A DNA stretch of 64,000 nt from Sphaerochaeta sp032144095 (GTDB lineage Bacteria; Spirochaetota; Spirochaetia; Sphaerochaetales; Sphaerochaetaceae): the NCBI RefSeq assembly GCF_032144095.1, contig NZ_JAVSNJ010000015.1, positions 1 through 64,000 of the forward strand, given 5' to 3'. The notes below the pieces were generated by a model, which ran no database searches, was not told where the DNA came from, and saw nothing but the letters and a program-made list of their open reading frames with translations. Below are positions 1 to 9,182 of the stretch, piece by piece (positions within the stretch are counted from its first letter, which is position 1; every line of letters starts with the position of its first letter). The position numbers and the translations under genes are program-made.

Positions 1-25
1 GGGGATGGTGTATCCTAAGGCTGAC

Positions 26-1093
26 CTAGTACCTGACAGCTTTACCCGTCCTTCCTGAGATATACATACCCTCAATGAGCTTCACCGTCTCCATTCCCTC
101 CTCTCCTGAAGAGGTGGGGGTGGTATCGTTGATGATCGCCTGGGTGAAATCCTCATGCTGGAGTCGGAAGAAGTAGCTGACAGCATCAATGGTCTTGAAG
201 AAGGCAGTGTCTTCCTGTTTCCATGTTTCGAGCATCTGCTGCTCTCCTTCAACAGTCCACAGGTCGTTGTAGGGAGGTTCGGTGATGCCGCTCCTGCCTG
301 CAATGAACATCGCCCCTCCATCAGTCTGGACCCCTGTAGAGAAGCCATTGGAGCCATGGACATGGACCTTGGCGTAGATGCCAGGCTTCTGGGAGTTCGA
401 GACCAGGATGGAGGCTATCGCACCACTGGTGAAGCGTACTGTTCCGACTACGGTATCCTCAACTTCTATATAGGGGTGATTAACATTGTCCCACTGGGCG
501 TAGACCTCCTTCACCGGGCCAAGGAACCAGTGCAAGAGATCCAGCTGGTGAGGGGCCTGGTTGATGAGGACACCACCGCCTTCCTTGTCCCACTTGCCTC
601 TCCAGGGGTCGCTGTTGTAGTACTCTTTGTCACGCCAGCCAAGCATGGTGACCTGCCCTATCATGGCCTTGCCAATCTTGCCATCTGCAATGGCCTGATG
701 GATTCGCTTGGTTGCCGGGAACCAACGCCTCTGGCTGACTACGGCAAGTTTCTTCTTCTCCTGTCTGGCACAGTCGACCATGGCCTGGCAGTCTGCTACC
801 GTGAGTGCCATGGGTTTCTCGACCAGTACATGGGCCCCACCTTTGAGGGCCTCGATGGCATGTTGCTTGTGCAGGGGGTGTGGAGTGGTGATGATGACCG
901 CATCGACCTGGGCCTCTGCGATCATCCTTTTCATATCGGTGAAGGCCTGGATGTTCCAGACCTTTGCAAACTGCTCGGCCTTCTGGGCATCCCGCCCCCA
1001 GACCGCTACCAGTTTGCTATCCTTTGCCTCACCCAGAGCCTTTGCATGCACGTGTGAAACCTTTCCATATCCAATGAGTGCGTATCGTACCAT
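26..1093 (-). CDS. Gfo/Idh/MocA family NAD(P)-dependent oxidoreductase
   Basis: A 355-residue cytosolic dehydrogenase of the Gfo/Idh/MocA family, which oxidises or reduces sugars, inositols and their derivatives with NAD(P). The N-terminal Rossmann fold shows GYG at residues 8-10 and the family motif EKP at 92-94; the C-terminal domain carries HQLDLLHW (182-189) with the usual catalytic Asp/His pattern. A clear AAGGAAGG Shine-Dalgarno precedes the ATG. It is the last visible gene of the minus-strand operon headed by the RpiR regulator, 18 bases after the alcohol dehydrogenase, so it probably acts on the same sugar or sugar acid as its neighbours. The exact substrate cannot be read from the sequence. 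Confidence 0.93.
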   Translation of the reverse strand: MVRYALIGYGKVSHVHAKALGEAKDSKLVAVWGRDAQKAEQFAKVWNIQAFTDMKRMIAEAQVDAVIITTPHPLHKQHAIEALKGGAHVLVEKPMALTVADCQAMVDCARQEKKKLAVVSQRRWFPATKRIHQAIADGKIGKAMIGQVTMLGWRDKEYYNSDPWRGKWDKEGGGVLINQAPHQLDLLHWFLGPVKEVYAQWDNVNHPYIEVEDTVVGTVRFTSGAIASILVSNSQKPGIYAKVHVHGSNGFSTGVQTDGGAMFIAGRSGITEPPYNDLWTVEGEQQMLETWKQEDTAFFKTIDAVSYFFRLQHEDFTQAIINDTTPTSSGEEGMETVKLIEGMYISGRTGKAVRY

Positions 1094-1111
1094 ACGTTCC
1101 TTCCTTATGTA

Positions 1112-2146
1112 TTACGGAAGCAGTACAACCTTCAGAAGGTTGTCTTCCCTGTTATAGAGCTTGTCAAACCAGAGCTGGCCTTCACTAAGAGGGGCTGTCT
1201 TGCTGATGAGATCATCCACTACCAGGCGCCCTGAGGCCATGAGCTTGATGACAGTCGGGTACTCCCCGCTGATGGCACAGCTTCCTTGGAGGCGTATCTG
1301 CCTGGTCACAATCTTCTGTAGGGGAAGTTCGACCTTAGGGCTTACATTGCCCACAAGCACGACACTCCCGCCTTTTTTCACCACTTCAATGGCTGTGTTG
1401 ATGGGCCCTGTCGCCCCTACAGCCTCATAGACCTTGTCCAGCATCCCCGAGTCTGTGATGGTGGCGATCTTGTCCAGGAGCCCTGGCTCCCTCGGGTCGA
1501 AGGCATAGTCAGCACCGCAAGCCAGGGCTTTCTTTCTTCTGGCCTCATCAGGCTCGAGTGCCACGATCTTGCCGCTGGTGATGGGACGCAGAAGCTTGAG
1601 GATAAGCAGGCCTATCAGGCCAGTGCCAACCACAGCGACATCCTCGCCAAGGGCTGGGGGGGCCAGAGAGATGGCATGGGCTGCAACCCCTGCAGGTTCA
1701 GCCATTGCAGCCTGGATGAAATCGAGGTTGTCAGGGAGCTTGTAGAGGATCCTCTCCTCCAGCAGGGCAAACTCGGCAAAGATTCCGTCCTGCTTGTACT
1801 CATCGCAGCTTACCCCCAGCACCCTGCGATTGTCACAGAGGTTTACCTTCCCCTGCTGGCAGAAGGAACAGGAGCCACACCAGATGGTGGAGTCAAAGGT
1901 GACCCTGTCACCCTTGGCAAAGTTCTTCACCAAGGGCCCGACCTCCTCGATGATACCACTGGCCTCATGGCCCATGATGACAGGCGGCTTGCGCCTGCCG
2001 GTGGAGCCATCAAAGCCATGGACATCGCTGCCGCAGATCGCTGCAGCCTTGATGCGGACCAGAACCCCTGTGGGGGAGGTCAGTTGTGGGGTAGGGACAT
2101 CCCTATACTCAAGTTTCTTGTATTCGGTCATTACCAGTGCTTTCAT
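1112..2146 (-). CDS. Zinc-dependent medium-chain alcohol/polyol dehydrogenase
   Basis: A 344-residue zinc MDR dehydrogenase of the threonine/sorbitol/galactitol-phosphate dehydrogenase group. Catalytic-zinc residues are visible as C38 (CGSD), H60 and E61 (GHE), the structural zinc as four cysteines C90, C93, C96 and C104, and the cofactor fold as GTGLIG at 174-179. The open frame extends 12 codons further upstream, but the ATG at 2146 has a GAGGT site just before it and starts the conserved MKALV block. It begins one base after the kinase stop codon, so the two are translationally coupled. In this operon it plausibly interconverts a hexonate and a keto-hexonate; that role is inference. Confidence 0.93.
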   Translation of the reverse strand: MKALVMTEYKKLEYRDVPTPQLTSPTGVLVRIKAAAICGSDVHGFDGSTGRRKPPVIMGHEASGIIEEVGPLVKNFAKGDRVTFDSTIWCGSCSFCQQGKVNLCDNRRVLGVSCDEYKQDGIFAEFALLEERILYKLPDNLDFIQAAMAEPAGVAAHAISLAPPALGEDVAVVGTGLIGLLILKLLRPITSGKIVALEPDEARRKKALACGADYAFDPREPGLLDKIATITDSGMLDKVYEAVGATGPINTAIEVVKKGGSVVLVGNVSPKVELPLQKIVTRQIRLQGSCAISGEYPTVIKLMASGRLVVDDLISKTAPLSEGQLWFDKLYNREDNLLKVVLLP

Positions 2147-2147
2147 A

Positions 2148-3248
2148 TTACCTCTGTATCCTTGCACTCTCGCCTTGGGCAAGAGCCTCTACCTGACTGA
2201 GGGTAGCCATGGTCGTATCCCCCGGGAAGGAGGTGAGCAGCGCGCCATGGGCCCATCCGAGCCTCAGGCTCTCCTCAGGACTTTTCCCTGCAAGGAAGCC
2301 ATAGATGAGGCCACTGGCAAATCCGTCGCCACCGCCGACCCTGTCGTAGATGTCCAGCGAGCAGGTAGGGGCTTGGTAGGCCTTGCCGTCATACCAGAGC
2401 ACGGCACTCCAGTCGTGGCGGTTGGTGGACTTTACCTCCCGCATGGTGGTTGCAACGGCCTTGACGTTCGGAAACCGCTTGGAGACGGTTGCCTGCATCG
2501 CGAAGAAGGATGACGGGTCGAGCTTGCCATGGGTTTCCACCTCGGGGCCCTTCAGGCCTAGGCCCATCTGCAGGTCCTCCTCGTTTCCGACAAGTACATC
2601 TACGTGCTCCACGATCGAGGAGAGGATTCTCTGGGCAACCTCCTGGGGAACCTCTCCCCCCTTGGCTATGGACTTCCAGAGTTTCTCCCTGTAGTTCAGG
2701 TCAAAGGAGACGATGGCCCCAGCTGCCTTTGCCTTCTTCATCGCTGTGATGATAAGGTTGGGGTTCTTCTCCGAAAGGGCACTGAAGATGCCTCCGGAGT
2801 GGAACCAACGGACCTTGTTTGCGAAGATTGCATCCCAGTCGAAACTGTTCTCGTCCAGGAGGGCAGCGGCCTCATTGCTACGGTTGTAGAAGACCACCGG
2901 GGCCCTGAGGCCCTGGCCGCGGTCACTGAATACGTTGGCCATGTTCGGCCCGCGAACCCCGTCATGGGCAAACCGCTTGTAGATTCCGGTAACACCCATC
3001 CTACGGACTTCGCTCTCGATCTTCAGGCCGATGGGGTAGTCGACCATGGCAGATACTACCGCAGTCTTCTGCCCAAATGCACGGCTGAGGTTGGCCGCCA
3101 CGTTGAACTCACCCCCAGAAACATGGAGGTCGAGGCTCTGGGCATATTCAAAGGGGATCACCCCTGGGTCGAGCCTGACCACAAGGGCCCCTAGGGAGAC
3201 GAGGTCAAAACCCTGCCGATCGTTCTGAAGTACCTGTATGCTTGCCAT
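2148..3248 (-). CDS. kdgK: PfkB-family sugar kinase, probably 2-keto-3-deoxygluconate kinase
   Basis: A 366-residue ribokinase/PfkB-fold kinase. The substrate-binding GGEFNVA lies at 45-51, the region NYRE near 185-188 matches KDG-kinase-type proteins, and the catalytic motif GGGD at 305-308 supplies the base Asp308. The open frame runs about 130 codons further upstream, overlapping the gnd gene antisense to nothing useful; the ATG at 3248 has AGGAG seven bases upstream, and an alternative ATG two codons earlier is too close to that site. KDG kinase makes 2-keto-3-deoxy-6-phosphogluconate, which fits the KdgF gene of the co-regulated locus at 20636. The substrate assignment is by family resemblance and context. 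Confidence 0.82.
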   Translation of the reverse strand: MASIQVLQNDRQGFDLVSLGALVVRLDPGVIPFEYAQSLDLHVSGGEFNVAANLSRAFGQKTAVVSAMVDYPIGLKIESEVRRMGVTGIYKRFAHDGVRGPNMANVFSDRGQGLRAPVVFYNRSNEAAALLDENSFDWDAIFANKVRWFHSGGIFSALSEKNPNLIITAMKKAKAAGAIVSFDLNYREKLWKSIAKGGEVPQEVAQRILSSIVEHVDVLVGNEEDLQMGLGLKGPEVETHGKLDPSSFFAMQATVSKRFPNVKAVATTMREVKSTNRHDWSAVLWYDGKAYQAPTCSLDIYDRVGGGDGFASGLIYGFLAGKSPEESLRLGWAHGALLTSFPGDTTMATLSQVEALAQGESARIQR

Positions 3249-3258
3249 CTCCATGCTC

Positions 3259-4704
3259 CTATATGCTATATGTTGTTGATGCGGTATCGCCGCCACGGCC
3301 GGTCCAGTTGGTATGGAAGAACTCACCCCTTGGTTTGTCGACCCTTTCGTAGGTGTGCGCCCCGAAGTAGTCCCGCTGTGCCTGCAGCAGGTTGGCAGGA
3401 AGACGCTCGCTGCGGTAGCTGTCAAACCAGGAGAGGGCCGCCGCGAGCGATGGTGTGGGGATACCACTGAGAGCCGATGCGGCAACGACCTCACGAAGGC
3501 TCTGCTGGTTTGCATGCAGGATTTCAATGAAATATGGGTCCATGACCAGATTCTGCAGGTCGGCCTTCTTGCTGAAAGCCTGGCTGATCTTGTCCAGGAA
3601 CGCCGAGCGGATGATGCATCCTCCCCTCCAGAGAAGGGCAATGCTGCTCAAATCGAGGTCCCACCCGTTGGTCTCCCCTGCGCTCTTGATGAGCGAGAAG
3701 CCCTGGGCATAGGAGATGATCTTCGCGGCATAGAGTGCCTCTCCCAACTTGTTGATGAAACTCTCTCGTTCGTGGGTGCACAGTATCGCCTTGGCTGGGA
3801 AGGCCTTGCTAGCGGCAACCCGTTCGTCCTTCTGGCTGCTGACACTCCGGGCAAAGACCGACTCGACGATGAGCGTAAGGGGAGTCCCCGCATGGAGGGC
3901 GGCAATTCCCGTCCACTTTCCGGTTCCCTTCTGTCCTGCCGTATCGAGGATATGGTCGACAAGGGAAGAGCCGTCCTCTTCCTTATATCCCAGGATATCG
4001 GCTGTGATCTCAATGAGGTAGGAGTCCAGGTCCCCCTTGTTCCAGATGGAGAACACCTGTTGCATCTCGTCGTTGCTCAGGCCGAGGTACCGGTGGAGCA
4101 GGTCGTAGATCTCGCAGATGAGCTGCATATCCCCGTACTCGATGCCGTTGTGGACCATCTTGACGAAGTGCCCGGCCCCACCGGGTCCTATCCAGTCGCA
4201 GCAAGGTTTCCCATCGACATGGGCAGAGATCGCCTGGAACATCGGCTTGATGGCCGTCCATGCCGCTTTTGACCCACCAGGCATGATGGAAGGCCCCAGA
4301 AGGGCTCCCTCTTCACCACCAGATACTCCGGTCCCTATATAGAGCAGTCCTTTGCCCTCGACATGCTCCATCCGTCTCTGGGAGTCCTCATAGTTGGAGT
4401 TTCCCCCATCGATGATGATGTCCCCTTTTGCAAGAAGGGGGATAAGGGCCTCGATGGTCTCATCCACTGCACTTCCGGCCTTGACCATCATCATGACCTT
4501 CCTCGGTGTTTCCAAGGAGGATACGAGCTCTTCCAGGCTGTGGGTCCCGATGATCTTCTTGCCCTTTGCCCTTCCTTCCATAAAGGTGTCCACCTTTATG
4601 GTACTTCTATTGAATACAGCAACGGAAAAGCCCTTGCTCTCAAGGTTGAGCACCAGGTTCTCTCCCATTACCGCCAGTCCTATCAAACCGATGGATGCTT
4701 TCAT
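3259..4704 (-). CDS. gnd: 6-phosphogluconate dehydrogenase, decarboxylating
   Basis: A full-length 481-residue 6-phosphogluconate dehydrogenase, which converts 6-phosphogluconate and NADP to ribulose 5-phosphate, CO2 and NADPH. The N-terminal nucleotide fold shows GLAVMG (9-14), the family signature GAGHFVKMVHNGIEYGDMQ is in the middle, and the second signature QKGTGKW follows. Start ATG has GAGGAG nine bases upstream. The gene follows the RpiR regulator by 17 bases. Its presence with a KDG-type kinase suggests that the operon handles gluconate-like acids both by the pentose phosphate and the Entner-Doudoroff type routes, although no KDPG aldolase is seen in this window. Confidence 0.96.
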   Translation of the reverse strand: MKASIGLIGLAVMGENLVLNLESKGFSVAVFNRSTIKVDTFMEGRAKGKKIIGTHSLEELVSSLETPRKVMMMVKAGSAVDETIEALIPLLAKGDIIIDGGNSNYEDSQRRMEHVEGKGLLYIGTGVSGGEEGALLGPSIMPGGSKAAWTAIKPMFQAISAHVDGKPCCDWIGPGGAGHFVKMVHNGIEYGDMQLICEIYDLLHRYLGLSNDEMQQVFSIWNKGDLDSYLIEITADILGYKEEDGSSLVDHILDTAGQKGTGKWTGIAALHAGTPLTLIVESVFARSVSSQKDERVAASKAFPAKAILCTHERESFINKLGEALYAAKIISYAQGFSLIKSAGETNGWDLDLSSIALLWRGGCIIRSAFLDKISQAFSKKADLQNLVMDPYFIEILHANQQSLREVVAASALSGIPTPSLAAALSWFDSYRSERLPANLLQAQRDYFGAHTYERVDKPRGEFFHTNWTGRGGDTASTTYSI

Positions 4705-4721
4705 ATACGTTATCTCCTCAA

Positions 4722-5564
4722 TCAGATGCGTCTTTTTGCGATGACATTTCTCATCTTGTTCAAATTCTCGACCCCTAGATTTTTCATTCTTTCCAGGACC
4801 TCTACATATAGGATATCAATGATGGTAAGCGATACGATCCGGGCTGAGAATGACTCTGCAACCAGCAGGCTGGTGCTGGTTGTGACATGCAGCACGTTGC
4901 TTGCCATCCTCGCCAGGGGGGACCGGTTGTTGCTGGTAAGGACTGCGATGTCGCAGCCGTTGTTCCTGCACTCTTCTGCAAGCGCCAGGGTATCGTTCCC
5001 CGATCCCGTGTGGGAGATGATGAGGGCGATATCCTTGTCCGTTGACTGGGAGGCAAGCATCAGCTGCATATGGAAGTCGCTGGCATAGTTGCAGTTCAGG
5101 CCCGTGCGGATAAGCTTGTGGTATGCATCGAGGGCTATGATGTTTGACCCTCCAAGACCCATGAGGTAGATGTTCCTGGCACTGGCAAAACGCTTTCCCA
5201 CTTCCTGGAGAGCTACGCGGTCGATCCTCTTGTAGGTCTCATCCAAGGTCTTTTGGGTATTCAGGAAGACGGTGTCGATGGGGTCCTCCTGGTCTGAGAC
5301 CCCTGTCTCGAATACCTGTTCGTTGGAGGGGATGGTCTCCCTGGCCAAGGCGATACGGAATCGCTGGTAGCCTGTGTATCCGAGCTTGCGGGCAAAGCGG
5401 ACCATCGTCGATTCGCTGATACCTATCAGTTCAGCAAGCTCCTCGATGCTGGGGTTAACCGACTCCTTGGGGTGCTTGAGGATGAAGTCAGCGATTTTCT
5501 TCTCTTTTGTGCTGAGACTTGCGTATTTGCTCTGGATAGTGTAGATGGCACTGACCTCGGTCAT
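4722..5564 (-). CDS. RpiR/MurR-family transcriptional regulator (HTH + SIS)
   Basis: A 280-residue regulator with an N-terminal RpiR helix-turn-helix domain (about 1-77, including the ESTMVRFARKLGYTGY recognition region) and a C-terminal SIS domain (about 125-250) of the kind that senses phosphosugars. The ATG at 5564 with an AGGAGGG site is chosen over an upstream ATG at 5621, which has no ribosome site and lies inside the operator. It is the first gene of the minus-strand sugar-acid operon. A tandem operator overlaps its own -35 and an almost identical copy stands before the ABC importer at 17462, so it probably represses both and itself, with a phosphorylated catabolic intermediate as inducer. 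Confidence 0.92.
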   Translation of the reverse strand: MTEVSAIYTIQSKYASLSTKEKKIADFILKHPKESVNPSIEELAELIGISESTMVRFARKLGYTGYQRFRIALARETIPSNEQVFETGVSDQEDPIDTVFLNTQKTLDETYKRIDRVALQEVGKRFASARNIYLMGLGGSNIIALDAYHKLIRTGLNCNYASDFHMQLMLASQSTDKDIALIISHTGSGNDTLALAEECRNNGCDIAVLTSNNRSPLARMASNVLHVTTSTSLLVAESFSARIVSLTIIDILYVEVLERMKNLGVENLNKMRNVIAKRRI

Positions 5565-5592
5565 GGTCCCTCCTTGGGCACTCTTGCCTCCC

Positions 5593-5621
5593 AGTATAGT
5601 ATGAAAGAAATATTCATGCAA
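5593..5621 (-). promoter_or_regulatory. Promoter of the RpiR operon
   Basis: On the minus strand TTGCAT (5621-5616), a 17-base spacer and TATACT (5598-5593) form a sigma-70-type promoter about 30 bases before the rpiR start codon. The -35 box sits inside the tandem operator, which predicts autorepression. Confidence 0.6.
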
Positions 5622-5640
5622 TTAAAAGTAATATTCATTT
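5600..5640. promoter_or_regulatory. Tandem operator, left copy (predicted RpiR site)
   Basis: Two 16-base units, 5602-5617 and 5623-5638, match at 14 of 16 positions and are spaced 21 bases apart, i.e. two helical turns. The first unit is flanked by the inverted pair ATGAA/TTCAT. The whole 41-base block recurs at 17350-17390 with a single mismatch (position 5618 g versus 17368 a). Tetrameric RpiR/SIS regulators commonly bind such paired sites; binding here is inferred from position and duplication. Confidence 0.75.
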
Positions 5641-5676
5641 GGGTGTTTTCAGAACAGACAACGATGAAACCAGTAT

Positions 5677-5711
5677 CCTTCTCCCGACAAAAGAACATTG
5701 TTGAGAGAAGG
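5677..5711 (-). terminator. Weak hairpin downstream of the aldo/keto reductase
   Basis: CCTTCTC (5677-5683) pairs with GAGAAGG (5705-5711), with a further ACAA/TGTT pairing inside. There is no T-run, so at most this is a weak or factor-dependent end for the island's minus-strand operon. Confidence 0.25.
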
Positions 5712-5738
5712 TACATAGTATTTTGACACAAGAAGTAA

Positions 5739-6716
5739 TTACTTTGACCGATGATCCCACATGTCAATATTTGCTCCTAAGGCTGTCTTGACCTTCTCGG
5801 TCGCTTTGCCAAGTTCAGTTATTAGGGCAGGGTCTAGCTTGACATCAAGCAATTTCAGTAAATCTCTGCTTTGCACAGCATTTCTTGTCCCTACAATAAT
5901 CCCAGCAACACCCTTCTGTGCTTTAAGCCAACCTACAGCCAACTCTTCCATCGAATAGTCTGAGTTGTTGGTTATCTCCCAAATCCTATCCAATGCCTCC
6001 TGGCCTTCCTTCTCGGCACCGTGTCCACCATGCCTGCTCTGGCTGTGGGTCCTGCTGTCAAACAGAGTGGTTCTAGCCCTGTTGGCTGGAAAGTCTGCAA
6101 GGGACTTGTATTTACCAGCAAGCAGACCTTGCATCAGCGAGGAGTAGCACATAACGGGAATATCGTGCTCAATGCATTTTGGAAGGACTTCAAACTCTAC
6201 AGCGCGGTGGAAGAGATGATAGCCGATCTGATTGGTGCAAATATCAGTTATGGCCAACACCTCATCAAGGTTTTGTGGGCCAAAGTTAGAAACTCCATAA
6301 TTACGAATTTTTCCTGATGCCTTCAGTTCTGTAAGGGCCTCAACCCTTTCTTCAATTGAAACATTTGTCACGGGCCAATGCAGAAGATACATATCGAGAT
6401 AGTCTGTCTGAAGGTTTTTCAGGCTACGGTCACAAGCTTCGAGTATGTCTTTTTTCTTCATATTTTCGACTGAAACTTTAGAAGAAATAATAATTTCCTT
6501 TCGCCTGGTACCTAAAGCTTTGGCAAGTAACTGCTCAGAATATCCATTTCCATACCCTTCAGCAGTGTCAAAGAAGTTGATGCCTACGTCAAAAGCCGCT
6601 TGCAATGCTTCAATTGAGTCCTTTTCCTCTTGGTTTCCAAAGGCTCCCGCACTTCCCATACACCCAAAAACGATCGGGCTTGTCTTCAAATCAGTATTCC
6701 CAAATTTTTTATACAT
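5739..6716 (-). CDS. Aldo/keto reductase
   Basis: A 325-residue NADPH-type aldo/keto reductase with the complete catalytic tetrad visible: D50 and Y55 in DTAEGYG, K80 in SSK, and H113 in LLHW. A GGAGG site lies nine bases before the ATG. It is the last of three minus-strand genes of the AT-rich island (regulator, hydroxyacid dehydrogenase, this gene) and shares their A/T-rich codon use. In the island it could reduce or oxidise a free sugar or a keto-acid/aldehyde product of the dehydratase. The substrate is unknown. A perfect 12-base palindrome (5733-5744) overlaps its stop codon. Confidence 0.93.
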   Translation of the reverse strand: MYKKFGNTDLKTSPIVFGCMGSAGAFGNQEEKDSIEALQAAFDVGINFFDTAEGYGNGYSEQLLAKALGTRRKEIIISSKVSVENMKKKDILEACDRSLKNLQTDYLDMYLLHWPVTNVSIEERVEALTELKASGKIRNYGVSNFGPQNLDEVLAITDICTNQIGYHLFHRAVEFEVLPKCIEHDIPVMCYSSLMQGLLAGKYKSLADFPANRARTTLFDSRTHSQSRHGGHGAEKEGQEALDRIWEITNNSDYSMEELAVGWLKAQKGVAGIIVGTRNAVQSRDLLKLLDVKLDPALITELGKATEKVKTALGANIDMWDHRSK

Positions 6717-6765
6717 GTTACGAATCCTCCATGAGTTTTTATAATGTCTATCCTTTTAAAATCTT

Positions 6766-7731
6766 TTAATATTTTCTTTCAAAATCCACAATGTTTTTCA
6801 TGTTCTTATCCGTTAGGTAATGTTTTAGGTTGTCAGCAAAGATCGAGAACATCTTGGATGGGCCCCTAGGGGACAAGCCGGAAGAGTGTGGGGTGATCAG
6901 CACATTTGGCAAAGACCATAATTTGTTTTCAGGGGGAAGCGGTTCAGGCTCGGTAGCATCAAATCCAGCTCCTCCAAGTTTGCCTTTTTCAAGGGCTTCG
7001 ATTACAGCCTCCTGATCCACCAAAGATCCTCGGGCGACGTTGATGATGTATGAACCTTGCTTCATCAATCCTATTCGCCTTGCATCAATAATTTTTTCAG
7101 TCTCAGGTGTTGAGGCGGTACAGACAACAACATAATCAGCTGTTGGAAGCATCCTGTCCAAGTGTTCTACGGTCAACAGCTCATCTACGTATGCTGGTTT
7201 GTCAGTTGGTGTGCGCTTGAGGGCAATTACCCTCATGCCATAAGCTTTTGCCAATCTTGCAACATTCTGGCCAATGTCTCCAAATCCAATAATAAGGATA
7301 GTACTTTCCCAAATGTCATTTGTAGGAAAATAACGAGCCCATATTTTAGTTTTCATTTGATTGTGGTACGTCAGGAACTGATGATTAAACGCAATGATCA
7401 TGCCTAGGACATGATCTCCAATTTGCCGGCCATATGTTCCTGAGGCTGTAGTCAATATGCAATCCTTATTGACATAGAGGCCCTTATCGGCATATTGCAA
7501 CACTCCTGCGCTTGCTGCCTGCAACCATTTGAGGTTCTTTGCTTTTGGCAGATCTTCAGCGCGAGGAAACCCTACAATAATTTCTGCTTTTTCTATCTGT
7601 TCGGCTGTGTAGGCAGTTTCTTCGGTGCTGGTAATGGAAAGTTGTGGATACGTTGTTTTAAGAAATGATATCTCCGCTTCTGTTGGGTTGAAATGTGAAC
7701 AATGGAGAAAAAGAGTTTCAATTTTTTTCAT
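6766..7731 (-). CDS. D-isomer-specific 2-hydroxyacid dehydrogenase
   Basis: A 321-residue NAD(P)-dependent 2-hydroxyacid dehydrogenase related to glyoxylate/hydroxypyruvate and phosphoglycerate dehydrogenases. The nucleotide motif GFGDIG is at 149-154, and the catalytic triad is readable as R234 (NVARG), E263 and H282 (PHSSG). It lacks the regulatory ACT domain of SerA. The start codon directly abuts the stop of the upstream regulator, with AAAGGAA before it, indicating translational coupling. It probably reduces a 2-keto acid formed by the island's sugar-acid pathway, or oxidises the reverse; the direction is not decidable from sequence. Confidence 0.92.
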   Translation of the reverse strand: MKKIETLFLHCSHFNPTEAEISFLKTTYPQLSITSTEETAYTAEQIEKAEIIVGFPRAEDLPKAKNLKWLQAASAGVLQYADKGLYVNKDCILTTASGTYGRQIGDHVLGMIIAFNHQFLTYHNQMKTKIWARYFPTNDIWESTILIIGFGDIGQNVARLAKAYGMRVIALKRTPTDKPAYVDELLTVEHLDRMLPTADYVVVCTASTPETEKIIDARRIGLMKQGSYIINVARGSLVDQEAVIEALEKGKLGGAGFDATEPEPLPPENKLWSLPNVLITPHSSGLSPRGPSKMFSIFADNLKHYLTDKNMKNIVDFERKY

Positions 7732-8874
7732 TTAATTTTGTTCCTTTTTGAGATTTGTAAGTTTTGGAGAAATTTTTGGTGGTGGCCCAGAGGAGTCTCT
7801 AATAGAAAGGGAACAGGGTACATAACATTTTAGATTCGTGTTATAGGATGGGTCAGCGATTTGGATTAACAAGCCCTGCAAAGAGCTTTTCGCTAAGGTT
7901 TCTATGCTTGCATGAACGGTTGTTAATCTAGGAATAGAGTACCGGCTCTGTTCAATGTCGTCAAAACCAACAATTGAGATGTCTTGGGGGATGCGTAATC
8001 CCAATTCACTTGCAGCTCGAAGGCAACCGAAGGCGATGTTATCATTAAAGGCCACTATTGCTGTTGGTAACACATCTACACTCAAAAGAAGTTTTTTGGT
8101 TATTTGATAGGCTGTATCCGGCTCCCAATCACAACTGAGGTAATATGGCTCGGGGATAGAGTTTTTTGCAAACGTGTACGTGCAACCAATTAGCCTTTCT
8201 TGAGAAGTCAGGTAAGATTCAATGCCACTGATCAAGGCAAACCTTTTGTGCCCAAGAGAGATCAGGTATTCGCACATTTTAATCATTCCGTTTGTGCTAT
8301 CCGCCAGAAAAGAAAGAGTTTGATTAGAGTATTCATTTGTAAGGATACAGGGAATACCAGCGTTTTGGGCTATGGTGATAAATTTTTCGGGCGTGTTGGA
8401 TAAAAAAATAATACCTTCGTAATGTTGTCTCTCCAGCATTTCCTCAAAATCATCATTTTCATCTAAAGTGGAATAGATACAGGAGTAGCCCCTGGCCCTT
8501 GCTTCCTTCTCGGTGTAATAAAACAATGAAGAATAAAAAGGCTGGCTAATACGGTCTGTTCTGTGGACCGACGGTGGTAAAAAGAAACCTATTGTTCCAT
8601 TTGACTTTCCCCGTGATTCAGTCTTAATTTTTACGCTTTCTGGTAGAAGAGGATCCTTTCCGATTATCTTTGTACCAATCCCCGGTAATTTGACGACTAA
8701 TTGTTCTTCGACCAATAGTTGCAGAGCTTTTCTTACAGTAGTCCGATCAACTTCAAACTGTTCTCCAATTTCTCGTTCTGAGGGTAATAAATCCCCAGCA
8801 TGGTATGTTCCAGATAGTATCCTTGCATGTAAAGTGTCATACACAATTTGATATAACAGCTTAGAATTACTCAT
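7732..8874 (-). CDS. GntR-HTH/LacI-type sensor transcriptional regulator (AraR-like architecture)
   Basis: A 380-residue chimeric regulator: a GntR winged-helix DNA-binding domain (about 1-75, with the LPSEREIGEQFEVDRTTVRK core) fused to a periplasmic-binding-protein-like sensor domain (about 95-365, including DISIVGFDDIE and the SRYSIPRLTTV segment typical of LacI-family sensors). This is the architecture of B. subtilis AraR. GGAGGA precedes the ATG. It is transcribed away from the TRAP importer of the island across a 415-base intergenic region, where a perfect inverted repeat at 9218-9237 is the best operator candidate. It presumably represses both arms of the island until the sugar ligand binds. 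Confidence 0.9.
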   Translation of the reverse strand: MSNSKLLYQIVYDTLHARILSGTYHAGDLLPSEREIGEQFEVDRTTVRKALQLLVEEQLVVKLPGIGTKIIGKDPLLPESVKIKTESRGKSNGTIGFFLPPSVHRTDRISQPFYSSLFYYTEKEARARGYSCIYSTLDENDDFEEMLERQHYEGIIFLSNTPEKFITIAQNAGIPCILTNEYSNQTLSFLADSTNGMIKMCEYLISLGHKRFALISGIESYLTSQERLIGCTYTFAKNSIPEPYYLSCDWEPDTAYQITKKLLLSVDVLPTAIVAFNDNIAFGCLRAASELGLRIPQDISIVGFDDIEQSRYSIPRLTTVHASIETLAKSSLQGLLIQIADPSYNTNLKCYVPCSLSIRDSSGPPPKISPKLTNLKKEQN

Positions 8875-9182
8875 TGAATCTCATCCTCCATTTGAGCTCG
8901 TTATCTTCTATATTATTATATAAAATATTCGAGCATACCTGTAGCCTACCAGTTGTAAATACCTTTGCATCAAATTTCAGAAAAGTCAATTGTTTTTTTG
9001 AAATTAGATATTTTTACAGCAATGCTGTGTATAGTATATCATATATGAGAGCTCATAAAAACCTATGATTTTTAATCATGTAAGTTTAAAACTTTAGGAA
9101 GTAAAATATAAATATATATAAAACAAACAAATATATTTATATTTATGGATTTTTATTATGAATTATTTTCACTAAAAAAATG

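Noticed and set aside
155..1057. 300-codon plus-strand open frame
   Set aside because: Entirely antisense to the Gfo/Idh/MocA gene, no ribosome site and no recognisable domain; a by-product of GC-rich coding bias.
3313..4272. 319-codon plus-strand open frame
   Set aside because: Antisense to gnd, which has complete family signatures.
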